From: Isoetes taiwanensis | Taxonomy: Eukaryota; Streptophyta; Lycopodiopsida; Isoetales; Isoetaceae | Reading direction: 5' to 3' | Length of the DNA: 64,000 nucleotides | Assembly: GCA_021234155.1 (NCBI GenBank) | Contig: JAJEKV010000094.1 | Span: 2,321,782 to 2,385,781, forward strand | Part shown: positions 11,797 through 22,599 of the stretch, piece by piece | Layout of the letters: the number at the start of each line of letters is the position of its first letter | Position numbering within the stretch: the stretch's first letter is position 1 | The notes under the pieces: model-generated | Seen by the model: the letters and a program-made list of their open reading frames with translations, nothing else | Told to the model about the DNA's origin: nothing | Databases searched by the model: none | Program-made: the position numbers and the translations under genes

Positions 11797-12075
11797 CTCG
11801 GAGGCTCCAGGGCCACGCCGAGAAAGAAACAACAGCCGACCAATCGGGAACCGTCCGCGGAATGACCATCGCGGGAAAAAACAACCGATTAGTGCTGCCT
11901 CGGAGGCTACAGCGCCACGCCGAGAAAAAACAATAAATATGATCTCGGAGGCAACAGCGCCACGCCGAGAGAAAACATGAATAATAAATATTGACTCAGA
12001 GGCGCTACAATGCCACGCCGAGAAAGAATGAAATAATGAGTAAGGCTCGGAGGCAACAGTGCCACGCCGAGAAAA
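11797..12075 (+). repeat. Five tandem ctcgg...gccacgccgag motifs
   Basis: Copies start near 11797, 11899, 11944, 11995 and 12046. Each reads roughly ctcggaggc, a 5-8 nt variable part, then gccacgccgag, so ctcgg and ccgag can pair into a small stem-loop. They lie upstream of the TATAAATA box of unit 1, where a repeat-type enhancer would sit. I did not find the array upstream of the second tail copy. Confidence 0.75.
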
Positions 12076-12383
12076 ACTGAAAATAAGAACATGTGCACTT
12101 TCAAAGGAGATAGAAAGAAAACATGGAGGTTATCACGGGCCTCAGGATGATCCGAGAGGTATAGAAAAATAGATATAAATATAAAGATGACAGACCGATT
12201 AGAAGGAAATGGAGCAACTTCCACAAAGGAAAATGAGAAAACAGGAAATCAGACGTAGATATGACCCAACAAGCTCAGATATTATTGAGGGAGAGGAGGG
12301 CGGGAGACTTGTGGAGCCAGAAATGAGGAGAATGGAAAGAAACTCAAGAGAACGCCGATGACTAGAAAAGAGGAAGGAGGCGA

Positions 12384-12391
12384 TATAAATA
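12384..12391 (+). promoter_or_regulatory. TATA box in unit tail, copy 1
   Basis: TATAAATA lies about 75 bp before the unit end. A start site some 25-30 bp downstream would place a short transcribed leader, including the hairpin, at the end of the unit, as in an LTR R/U5 region. Confidence 0.5.
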
Positions 12392-12428
12392 GGAGATGCA
12401 AGGTAGGGCGTCCCCATCCAAGGAATGT

Positions 12429-12456
12429 CGGTTCTATTGCTATCGCAATAGAACCG
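12429..12456 (+). other. Perfect hairpin, 12-bp stem and 4-nt loop
   Basis: CGGTTCTATTGC and GCAATAGAACCG pair around the loop TATC, five bases before the unit end. The same hairpin is at 18533-18560. Confidence 0.8.
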
Positions 12457-12461
12457 TGGCA

Positions 12462-12499
12462 TTCCTAGGATGGGTCCTATGATACAACTAGTTGGCCGA
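12462..12499 (+). repeat. Unit head, copy 2 (38 bp)
   Basis: Identical to 11384-11421 and directly follows the end of unit 1. Confidence 0.85.
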
Positions 12500-15400
12500 T
12501 AGAAGAGGAATCTACCTCAAAAAAAAAAATGGAGCAAACTAGGACGACAGGGCAAAGGCAAACGAGGGAAGAGATGGACAACAAAAAATGATTAGAACAG
12601 ACCAAGCAAAGGGGGCAGACAAACTGCGAAGCAAAGGGCAAAGAATATGAAATATGAACACCAACAGGGAAAAAGAAGAACTAAGGCGAATCAAGAGGAG
12701 ACCTGGTAAATCTATAAAAGAAAGCGATGCAGTCGAGAAGGACTAGCTTAAAACAATAGTGCAAATAAGCCAAAGATAAAGCAAAGGGCTGATAGACTGG
12801 AAGAACTAATGGAGTCAACCGGGTAAAAGAAGTAAGGCAACAAACTGAGAAAAAACAAGGCAACTAGATGCAAAAGCAGAAAGGGCATGATGCACATGAG
12901 TTAACGGGATTAAATTGGAGCAAAAGGAAGAAATAGAAAAATAATAAAAAAGGAACTAGAAACAAGCTACAAACTTAACGAAAAAATTGACAAGGAAAAC
13001 ACCGAAAAACATAAAGAAATAATAGCACTATAGCATCCAAAAACCTCCAAAATCTAAATATAGCAGGTAAGCAAGACGGATCAAATGCACGCAAACCATA
13101 ATGCGCAACTGGATAATATGCGCAAACATGCTAAATAGATCAAATTGCGTACGAAAGCTATAGGATTAATGGGACAAAGAGTAAGAACCTTACAAACAAA
13201 CGTAACGAAATCCTAACGACAATCTAAAGGGACCAATCTAAATGGAAAAAATGCCAAAAACAAGATGCTATGAAAACAATGAGGGCAAGAGAGATGAATT
13301 TCAATCAAAGAGATAAGCGAAGAAATAGCTATACACTAGATTACCTATGAAAAAACTGAGCAAATGGGTCAAGATTTAAAGAGACCAGACTGGACCGAAA
13401 AAATAGAAGAGGCTAACAGGATAAAAGAACTCAAGGACCAGAAGGAGCATGCAAGGCACAGAGGGAGACCTGGAATTGACATATGAATGTGCAGCTAGAG
13501 CGATTGGGTAAATGGGACAATAATAGGCCAAATATATAAGGGATAAGATAACTATAACATAGACAAAATAGATGTCGAGCAATATGAATACGTAAAACAG
13601 TGTGGACATGCCATAATGAAGCAATACACAGGCCTGGAGAGCAAAACCAAATGAGAAAGTCTGAAATCAAGAGGCAAGTGAGACTGTAGAGATTAACAGG
13701 GCTAATGGCCAAATCGGGTAAAATGAGCCGAGAACAACGGGTGCAAAATGAAGTAAAGGAGCACACGAACATCTAAACAAGTTGGTGGGGATGTAAGACA
13801 TACGAAGGGACCTATCCAGCAAGAATGATAAGATGATAAAATATTGGACAAAAAATAATATCCGCAAAAGAACATAATGTGGCCAATAGAGCAACGAAAA
13901 TGATGAATTAACGTGACCAAACATCTCAAGTAGAACAATACTACGAAAGGGGCAAAGAAGAACAACATGGAACATAGTAACAAATGAACGAATAGGAAAC
14001 CAAGGAATCAGAATGAGATAACCAAAAACATGACGAACATGCAAGGAACAAGAAAGACAAAGGCATCCATATACATAAAGCCTAAGGGGGGCGTGCACAC
14101 TCGTAAAGGAGACAACCGAGAGACCAAGAGAAATACCACTTTGTGAAGCAAAGGAGCACGTGAACATTTAATAGCAAGTTACTGAGGATGCAAGATGTAC
14201 ATAGCGGCCTATCCAACATGAACGATAAGAACAGAAATTAATGGTCCAACAAATGGGGCAATGTCAGCAAAAGAACACACTGTGGCAAAGAGAGCAATAA
14301 AAGTGACCGAACCAACGTGACCAAAAAAATTGCAAAAAGAACAATGGCACCAAAAACAAAGAAGAAGAACATGGAACCTAGGAACAAATGAAGGAACCTG
14401 GAACATAGAAACAAAATGGGCTAAGGTCGCACAATGCAAATGTCTAATAAGCCCGCAAAGGCATTCATGAGAAAAACTGAGAACATATGACAAAAAAGCG
14501 TGCATGCGCCCTCAAAGGCAATCATGAGAAACAACTGAGAACATATGAGAAAGGAGCGTGCACTGACCTACGCATACAAAAAGAAATAAAGCTCGAGAAC
14601 TATATAGGACCTTGAAAATACGAAGCAAATGAAGTGGACGGAAAAAATGGGATCAAGAATAGATGTACAGAGCACAGCTACTGGAAGATATAGAGGAATG
14701 AAAAAAAGATGAAGGGCACATCACAAAATACATGGAGTAAAAGAAGCCACAGAGCAACCGGGACCAGTAATGTAAAAATAGTTGAATGGGATGAGATATC
14801 TATGATAGACCAGAATATAAAGAAAGAGACAAAGGGGATTAGCAAGTGAAGCCTGATGACAAAAGCAAGCAAGATAGATAGAGGAATTAAAAATAGGGAA
14901 CAAAGCAAAAGAACGTAGTGAGGCTGCAAACATGTCAAAAAATGGAGAACTAAGATAGATAACGGAATCGAGAATAGGAAACAAAGCAAAGAACATAGCA
15001 AGATAGCGACATGTCAAGAAATGGAAAAAATAAGACCGGGATCAAACTTCTAACAAAAACTGCAACGACGCGACCTATGGAACCTAATAGGATAATAGCG
15101 CAAAGGAACCAAAGATGAGCCGAAGGGAAAACGGAACCAAAAAAGTAGCTGGAACAAAGAAACTCTCGTCAACGGTGCAAAAATAGAAAAGGTCAAAGTG
15201 GGATACAATGAAATCTTAGTAAGGGAATTGGATATACTAGAAATGAAAAGAACAAATAAAATAAAAACTCTTGCAACTCTAAATTAAGCATGCATGCATA
15301 GAAACAAAACAACCTCAAAAAACAAAGCAAAACCAGAGATGAATCCCAAACAAGCAAAAACGACTAAGCAAGGAATGAATACTACACATTAATCTTATCA

Positions 15401-18400
15401 TAACAATCGAAAATAGAAAAATGCAACTTGAGGCATGAGTGCCAATGATGCGGAGCCCAAAAACAAAATCACAACTAAGGTTGCAACCGGAGAGACCTAC
15501 ATCTATGCAGACATGCTCAAGCCAATATATATAACAAAAGCATGAAACAATAGAAAAATGGACTTAGAACAAAAGAAATCAAGCCCCAATAGTTATGCAT
15601 ATCACAACTCTAATCTATACTGACCAAAAAGATGGAACAACTGTGGGCATCTAGAAATACCCCCAACCAGTAAAACAAAACAACACGACAACTGACCATA
15701 AGCAGTCACCAGAATGGAAACGAAGCATGACTAAGAACTAGGAGAAGCCGAGGCTATTGCAACACTAGAAACGAGCCCAAGCATGCAACAAAAACGAGAA
15801 GCAAAATAAGGGGGAGAAAATGCTAGAAATGAACAGAATGCGCCCATTAGAAATTCGTCACAACGTTAGGAAATATAAAATCTATACCATAGAGAAACCT
15901 CTTGCCAGTTCTGGATTGATAATGATGCCCAAACACGTGCAATGTAACCCGTAAAAATTAGATCAAACTTGAAATGAACCTGCAAAATATCTTTAAAGTC
16001 TTACCATCAATGGGAATCTTGCATGTCAAGAATGAGGCACCTTGGATAAACACAATCCCGAGTCAAAAAACATCTCGTCGAAGCGTTTCGTAGTGAACAA
16101 ATGATTTGATGTTAGCATGATCATTTCCCTGGAACAACCTGCCTTTATAGAGACTAAATAAAAGAGTCACTAGATAAGAATGAAAGACGAGAAAATCCCC
16201 TGTCACTACGAACTTGACAAACGAGATACACAATTCTTGTAAATATGAAATTAGGTGCGTACCAAAGGGGCATAGAACTACCAAAGGGGCATAGAACTTG
16301 CTGATGTGATGACACGGTAACATGAAAGAAAAATAAAATAAAATAAAATAACATAAAAAGGGGACATCATAGATGCATTGAAAAGAGACCGCAGCATGCC
16401 GGGAAATACACAATGCGCCAAAACGAGGAGGTTGGCCAGGAAGGAAGGCAATTGCAGTTATAATTTTAAAACAGGAAGCAATATAAAGGATAGACTACAA
16501 CGAATGACATGAAAAATAACGACCAAGAACTAACTCTAGGAGCAAAAAGAACAAATGGGAACATAGGATGAGCTCTAAGCTAGAGGGAATAGACGAGAAG
16601 TGAGAAGGGGCAAGGAACGTAATGGACGAATGGATGACGTGCGTCACCACTTACACATTCAAATAGCGCCCAACCAATCCTAGATCAACTATGGAAAACT
16701 CAAAGCAATCTACCAATAGATAATAAAGCTAAAAAACTACTAGACACACACACACAAGACGGAATAAAACCAAGCTTCATACAAAAACTCAACCTTAGCC
16801 AAAGCCATTCTATCGAACATAAAATGCAGTGCAACCTTTTCTAAGGCAAATCGTACATATATCACAAAGGTAGTGAAGCCATGGAACTGAGAACCGATCG
16901 CACAACAACAACCACTGTACTAATGACTAGTCAATCTACTGCAAGAGAAGGAAACGTTGTGGGGCACTCTGGACTAGGGAGCAACAAGATATAACCAATT
17001 AAAAATGCCAAGGGTCTAGGAACATTGAATAATTCAGAGGTAAAAATCATGAAATAACCCTTGAAGGTTAAAAACGTAGAAACAAAGAGTGAGCACCAGA
17101 ATACTTGGGCTCTACCAGCGATGGCACAGGTAGCCATCATCGTAGCAGGAACTGCGGGCTGCTTCCGGATGATTCGGGCTGAAAATGGTGCCGCACGTGG
17201 CCCTGCCACGCAGGCAGACGCCTTCCACAGAACCAGAGGCGGCGACAGAAGGCGGAAGGCTGTAAGGGCGGTGGATCTCAGAGAAAGAAAACAGCCAGAA
17301 TCAAATGAAGAAACAAGGCAGCGGATAGATCTGGGTAGGCTGAGGCAATAGGGCAAAGGAAAACAATCCAAAGAAATGCTGTCAGGCACCCGGGCTAGCA
17401 ACTACTCAACCACACAGAATCAACTAACCGAAATCGAACCAAACAAGAATCAGATCAAACCTGGCCACCATCAGTTAGAGCGAATCCCACGAATCTTCAA
17501 AGGTCGAAATCCTCCAATCGATAATTGCTTGAAACTTATGCAGCAAGCCACAAAACTGCCCCATTCGATTCGCAAGTAAATCTGCAACTAGCTGGATCCA
17601 GGGTTCAAAAAACAGCCATTGATCTGCTCTATAGATCGACTGGGACGACACTCCTGGCTGTGGGTTCAAAATAAAAAACACTCCAGGAAGAGATTAGAGA
17701 AGCTAAGAAGAACCCAGAAACATGCCAAATGAATTATCCATAAGTCTGTGAGCATAAAAATCGACGAAAAAACCCTAGCACAGCAAGATTGCTTCAGAAG
17801 ATGATTAGCCAGGGCAAACCCCAGTGGGCCGGATAAGCCAAAAATCAATTGAGAAACCTTGAAGCAAGACAAGCTACAGCCTAGATCATACCGAACAAGA
17901 TGCATAGGGACTAAAATGAAGGCAGACTGCAAAACCAAGATGATACATAAAAGAGGTAAAAGGGGGCCAGCATGGGCTGGAAACTGGATTGGGCTATGGC
18001 ACAGCCGAACTGGATCAGAGTGAAAAATAATAAACATGCAGAGTTCAGGAGATCCATAGAACGGACATAACTCTGACACAATACAAGGGATCCATGCCAA
18101 GAGGATCCAGACGATTTGGAAAAGCAAGATAAAAACATGCAAATTCAATCATGAGTGAAATCAAAACAAACAAGCAACTAACCTGCCTAGAGCAGAATCT
18201 TAAGAAGAAAAACTCCAACCAACGAAATAAAAATCCAACCAGCAACTAACCGGCCTTTAGTTTGAAGTGGAAACTAGGTCCAGTGCATGCCAAAACCTCC
18301 CATCATATCAAAATTATGCAAACCTGCAATGGATTGAAAGCATGCCATTGGTAGAAAAAGGTCCAGTTGAGTTGCTGCTGGTAGGAGAAATTCGAGAAGG

Positions 18401-18407
18401 AATGGAA
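12500..18407. other. Interior of unit 2, no gene
   Basis: About 5.9 kb of purine-rich sequence on the plus strand. The minus strand reads as long Leu/Phe/Ser/Cys-rich frames (for example 13667-14167, 16931-17401, 17666-18148) with no domain I recognise. These look like products of base skew. A GC-richer patch lies at 17100-17340. No reverse transcriptase, integrase or transposase motif is seen. Confidence 0.6.
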
Positions 18408-18567
18408 GAGACTTGTGGAGCCAGAAATGAGGAGAATGGAAAGAAACTCAAGAGAACGCCGATGACTAGAAAAGAGGAAGGAGGCGATATAAATAGGAGA
18501 TGCAAGGTAGGGCGTTCCCATCCAAGGAATGTCGGTTCTATTGCTATCGCAATAGAACCGTGGCATT
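18408..18567 (+). repeat. Unit tail, copy 2 (160 bp)
   Basis: Second copy of 12304-12463, with TATAAATA at 18488-18495 and the hairpin at 18533-18560. It is followed by TTATA (18566-18570), which also precedes the first unit head. Confidence 0.9.
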
Positions 18568-18699
18568 ATAATGCTTTAATGTAAGTGTGTAGTGCATCGC
18601 GCCCTAATTTGGACGGCTCAGATCTTTCGAACCAAAGGCCGAGATCTTTCACCTCTAGATTTTTTTTTTCTAGGGTTTTCTACTGTTCAAGCTTTTAGG

Positions 18700-19600
18700 T
18701 CGGAAGATGGCGTTTGAAATACCCGGGCCAGAGTTCTTGGGGGAGGAACTTGCATAAACGCCGGATTTTACAGCAGAGCAAGCCAGGAATTTGTCAGAAA
18801 TGCGGGCTGGGATGAATCTTTGGTTAATGAATCATACACTTGGATTGAGCAGCAAATTGTTTCAGTTCCAAAGTTAAAGCAGTGGCAAAATGCATTCAGA
18901 AAAAGCCTTTTACAAGTCGGAATCGATCCTGATAATGGAGCATATTACGATCATATCGTAGGCATCAAAACAGGGGGTTCTTTATTTGATAGCAAAGGAA
19001 ATCGCCATAGCGCCACGGATTTGCTTCAATATGCCGATTTCTCAAAGATCCAGGTCTTGATTAGAGCACCGGTCAAGCAAATCCTCCTTCAAGAATGTAA
19101 ATAGAACGTTTTTTGTTTTGTTTCTTGGATTTCTGACCTAAATTCGGCATTCTCCCCTGTTTTTGGTTGTTGAATTTCTGATAGATAGAACATGATATAA
19201 ATCTTGCACTTATAGGTGAACTAATTGTGTCGTAGCAGCCTGTGGAAAGCAACAGGCAACAGGAGTGGTTTATACGGACTGGAAAGGGGGCGAACATCAA
19301 GCTTTTTTAACGGCAGATGGAAATAGTGAGGTAATTCTATGCGCCGGAGCTCTAGGTAGTCTCCAGCTTCTTCTTTTAAGTGGAATTGGGCCAAAACAGA
19401 GCCCTGAACCCTTCGGCATAAAACAAAGTGTTAATTTGCCTGGCATAGGGCAAGGCATGGCAGATAATCCTATGAATATTATGATTATTCCATCTCCAAT
19501 CTGGCTGGAAATTTCCTTGGTTGAAGTAGTAGGGATCACAAATTTCGGCTATCTTATTGAATCTACAAGCGGAATTAATACCATGAGTCTGGCTGAACCT
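18700..19600 (+). pseudogene. HOTHEAD-like GMC oxidoreductase fragment
   Basis: Two exon-like blocks match the plant HOTHEAD / mandelonitrile-lyase-like branch of the FAD-dependent GMC oxidoreductases. Block 1 (about 18715-19100) reads NTRARVLGGGTCINAG, then FYSRASQEFV, NAGWDESLVNESY, YDHIVGIKTGGS and IQVLIRAPVKQIL. A probable intron of about 135 nt follows (about 19098-19235). Block 2 (19236 to about 19590) has GVVYTDWKGGEHQAFL, EVILCAGALGSLQLLLLSGIG, PGIGQGMADNPMN and VVGITNFGYLIES. The FAD-binding N-terminus (GxGxxG) and the catalytic C-terminal His/Asn region are missing. The reading frame then runs without a stop into an FCP1-like fragment, so this is a captured or recombined piece and not a working enzyme. 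Confidence 0.85.
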
Positions 19601-19891
19601 GATTATTGCACTCTTCAGGTTGTCAGACACTTGACAAACACATTGTTGATAGATGACAGCAGATATAAGGGTTCTGCCAACCAGCCGAACACAATGATAT
19701 GTCCAAATAGTTTTGCTCCCGACAGGTTGGATTCCAATTTCCTTTTGGAGCAACTCAAACCATGGCTGGAGGGACTTCTGGCTGCAGAAAGTGTGCCAGC
19801 TTATGTGAAGGAACATCAAATGTGTAACATGTGGGATTCTGAAGAGTCGCGCAACTGCATGAAAATGCTCGACAAGTATTTTCATAAATGA
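19600..19891 (+). pseudogene. FCP1/NIF-like HAD fragment fused to HOTHEAD piece (copy B)
   Basis: The last ~90 residues of the 19265-19891 frame change character. They show NTLLIDDSRYKGSANQPNTM (HAD motif IV Asp-Asp at 19651-19656), then a proline/asparagine loop, LKPWLEGLLAAESVPAYV and a C-terminal tail to a TGA at 19889-19891. The pattern DDS-x-YK ... NxPNT ... LxxWLEGLxxA...VxxYV is that of the C-terminal half of FCP1/NIF-like domains and closely parallels 31570-31740 (DDSEYK...LKPWLEGLL). Motif I is absent. The fusion point to the HOTHEAD piece is about 19590-19640. No function can be claimed. Confidence 0.7.
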
Positions 19892-19984
19892 ATCTTGTAA
19901 AACTCTTTGAAAGTCAATAAAAGTAAAAAAAATTCTATGATATGTGTTGTACTTTTTCAATTTAAAATATTTGAATGGATTGTG

Positions 19985-20177
19985 AGCAAATGTTTCGTGT
20001 GTGTTTAGAACTAGAGATGATAGAGCTTCGGCAGTCCCTGACTATCTAAAGCCAAATACACATCTGGAAGTGGTGCTGAGTGGAACTGAAACTGTCGTGA
20101 TTAGCTCCACCGACATCAAAATTTTGGAAGCTGATACGCAGTGGTTCAATGATCAATTGATCCTCCTCTTCTCAAGG
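19985..20177 (+). pseudogene. N-terminal piece of a Ulp1/C48-like peptidase (copy B)
   Basis: A short exon-like block between an AG and a GT reads about 60 codons, including SSTDIKILEADTQWFNDQL. The Trp-Phe-Asn-Asp-x-Leu-Ile pattern resembles the start of Ulp1/SENP peptidase domains (W-[LF]-N-D-x-[VL]-I). It lies upstream of the main peptidase block at 22617-23340, with about 2.4 kb in between, which is either a long intron or a later insertion. Confidence 0.5.
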
Positions 20178-22560
20178 TGATACTTTCATCTGATTTGTGA
20201 TCATCAGGATTGTGTCAGATGAATATCTAGCATTATAACAGGGGGTTACTTTTGTATTTTTGTACGTTTTTTACTAAGGTTTTGCTATGATTTTTTGGTG
20301 TATTTCAATTTACGTACTAATGCGTACATCTAGAGTGCGCATACGCTTTCATTGTTTTTATGGCACTTAGACAATGGTCTAACCCCTTGAAAAAAAAAAT
20401 GTGATATATTGAAAAAAAAAATGGAATATGGCATGCAAGGCTCGAGAGGTGTTACTTTAGGGTTCTTCTGGAATTAGGGTTCTCCTGGAAAGACCTCTGC
20501 CGCTGAAGCTCTGTTCTTCTGCAACACTAACAAGTTTCGAATTTCATCCTCTGTTGATGGGCTTGAGTTTTCATCAGGCAAATCCTTATAACAGATCCGA
20601 GAAATTAATGTCTCCCATTGCTTAATGTATCCCATTGGAGAGCACACAGGGTCGGAACTTGCAGGGATTTCAGGGCTGTGACAAGCTATATGACCCTTTC
20701 TATGCAAGGACAGATGTAGATGTGTTTAAGACAGCTTCGCAGAATTCTAAAAGCGCTTCGGGGTCGCTGCTTCCATGATCTATTGAACTTTCTTATTATG
20801 CTTATGGCAAGCTACAGAAGCAGCTCGTAAGTCTCTTTTCAACCTGCTACCAATTGGTTTTGGGTGTAACAGAAACTTTCTGTCACTCTTCCTGACGAAC
20901 TGCATAACGACCTTAAGCTTCAGTATACGGTACCCTCAAGGTAGTCTAGAACTTTTTTCATTTCCATTAAACTTCTTAGAGAGAAATGACAGTGATCCTA
21001 TGCCAGATTTTCTTCTTGTGGCCTTCATGCAAATGGAGGAGATGACTATTCTTGAAAGAGTAAACCTGCTCTGCACCTGGTTTGCAGCTTCAGATTCCTT
21101 TAAGAATGAAGGCCACTGTGGAAACAGGTAATAAATGTTGTTGCAAACTATATGCCTGTGTGGAGTTGAACTAGTGGCCTAAGGTGCTGATCATACTTTT
21201 ATTTACTCTCTGAACCATATGCAAGAGGTCAAATTTGCATATCCCCCAAGTTGAGAATTTACTGACTTGTACAATGTTGTTATCTGAAAATTATAATTCA
21301 CATTTTAACTTTCCGTCCAATGAGTCTTATTTAGGAATTTGCTCTTACATTATGGCTTGGATCATGCTTATCAGGACACTACATATTCAAGGATCTCCAT
21401 CTGCAGAAGAAGTTTATGTAAGTGACTTATTTGAATAGCGTATTTGGCAATTCAATCTGCAAAGAAATCCGTTGTTAAAATTGGAATATTTAATTAACGG
21501 AGTGTAATAAGCAAATCTAACAAGAAAACGACTATAGTATAACAAATCTCATAAGTTCTAATGAAGGCATTTGTTTGTTGACTGATCATGCAACTTGTTT
21601 GGATGTTCAATGCTCAATGGGTTTCATTTGTTTCACGCTAAGTAATGTCAAATTCACTTTGCTACTTTTTCATTCATTGAGGCAGAGTACTTGGCACTCT
21701 CGGAAAATCGAAAGTCGCGATCAAACCGGCGGTCGCGTTTTGTTATGATCAATGTAAGCACATGGAAGGTGGTGGGATTTCGAATCTGTAATGCATCTCC
21801 AGCAAGAAAAAAGAAAGAAATACTAACTAAATGACTTGCACATCATCAATTCAAGAAATTCAAAGAAAAGGCTGGAGTAATTCAGCTTTGAGGGGGAGGC
21901 AGATTTATGAAGCTGTGTCTCATCCAATATGGATCAATCAATTATATCGGACAAATCGGATTCATCGTTATCTCTTGTACTGACATTAGGCTTTTGACTG
22001 TTTGTTTGCCTGCAGACTCCTTTCTTCTTATTAGTATTGTATCATGTACTTTATTTCACATCATGTACAACGTGCAAGGTTCTTATTTTTTGAACTTTGG
22101 TCTTTTTGCCATTTACATAAGAATTTTTTTTTGGCAAATGGGTGTCTTTCAGCTATTACCGTTATGTGTTTTCCATGAAAGCTCTCTCTTTATCGCTACA
22201 AGCTTTGCAGCTCAAGTTTGATATTTATTATTTACAGATAAAATAATGTGGTTGCTTTCCTCATCGCTTGCCTGCAAAACAAAAAACTCCTCCTTTATAT
22301 ATCTATCATTAAGATGGTCATATTTGCTGATCTTTGTAAAACGCATGTCGATATGGAATTAAAATTCCTATTTGTATATTTCTTGGCACTTACATAAACA
22401 GGCTAACTGGCCCATAAAGTTTACCTATGTTTGCTTTAGTTAGGGCCCAAAGGGCCCAAAATTTTTTTTAATATAACAATCAACACACAACTACCATTAA
22501 CATTATTAACACAAACCATTGCATTTAACACATTTAAATTAAAATCCCCCTTAAACCCCC
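20178..22560. other. Spacer or intron with unassigned exon-like blocks
   Basis: No family recognised. On the minus strand 20474-20707 is a 77-codon frame of ordinary protein composition (for example MGYIKQWETLISRICY). On the plus strand about 20940-21128 is open with a GT after it (MPDFLLVAFMQMEEMTILER). Both may be old exons. A palindromic gggcccaaagggccc lies at 22443-22457. The rest is AT-rich. Confidence 0.35.
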
Positions 22561-22599
22561 TTTGGTTTGGGTGCATATTCACACGGGGGGTTACTCCGG

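Larger units (their letters stand above)
12304..12463 (+). repeat. Unit tail, copy 1 (160 bp)
   Basis: Matches 18408-18567 over its full length with one visible C/T difference. Contains TATAAATA (12384-12391) and the hairpin at 12429-12456. Confidence 0.9.
11384..18565 (+). mobile_element. Non-coding two-unit repeat element flanked by TTATA
   Basis: The segment is flanked by TTATA at 11379-11383 and 18566-18570. It consists of unit 1 (11384-12461) and unit 2 (12462-18565). Both units start with the same 38 bp (11384-11421, 12462-12499) and end with the same ~160 bp (12304-12463, 18408-18567; one mismatch seen). The shared tail has a TATAAATA box and a 12-bp-stem hairpin and ends in TGGCA. 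About 6 kb of interior has no gag or pol; its plus strand is purine-rich, which explains the long but meaningless minus-strand frames. It resembles a LARD/TRIM-type non-autonomous LTR element that lacks its first terminal repeat, or a dimer of a new family. The orientation is taken from the TATA box. Confidence 0.55.

Noticed and set aside
12429-12470. Helitron end (hairpin followed by CTAG at 12466-12469)
   Set aside because: The second copy of the hairpin is not followed by CTRR and the TTATA flanks do not fit Helitron insertion.
12199-18566. Many long minus-strand frames (60-166 codons)
   Set aside because: They lie in pyrimidine-rich minus-strand sequence, have Leu/Phe/Ser/Cys-heavy low-complexity products and overlap each other. 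No domain or start context supports them.
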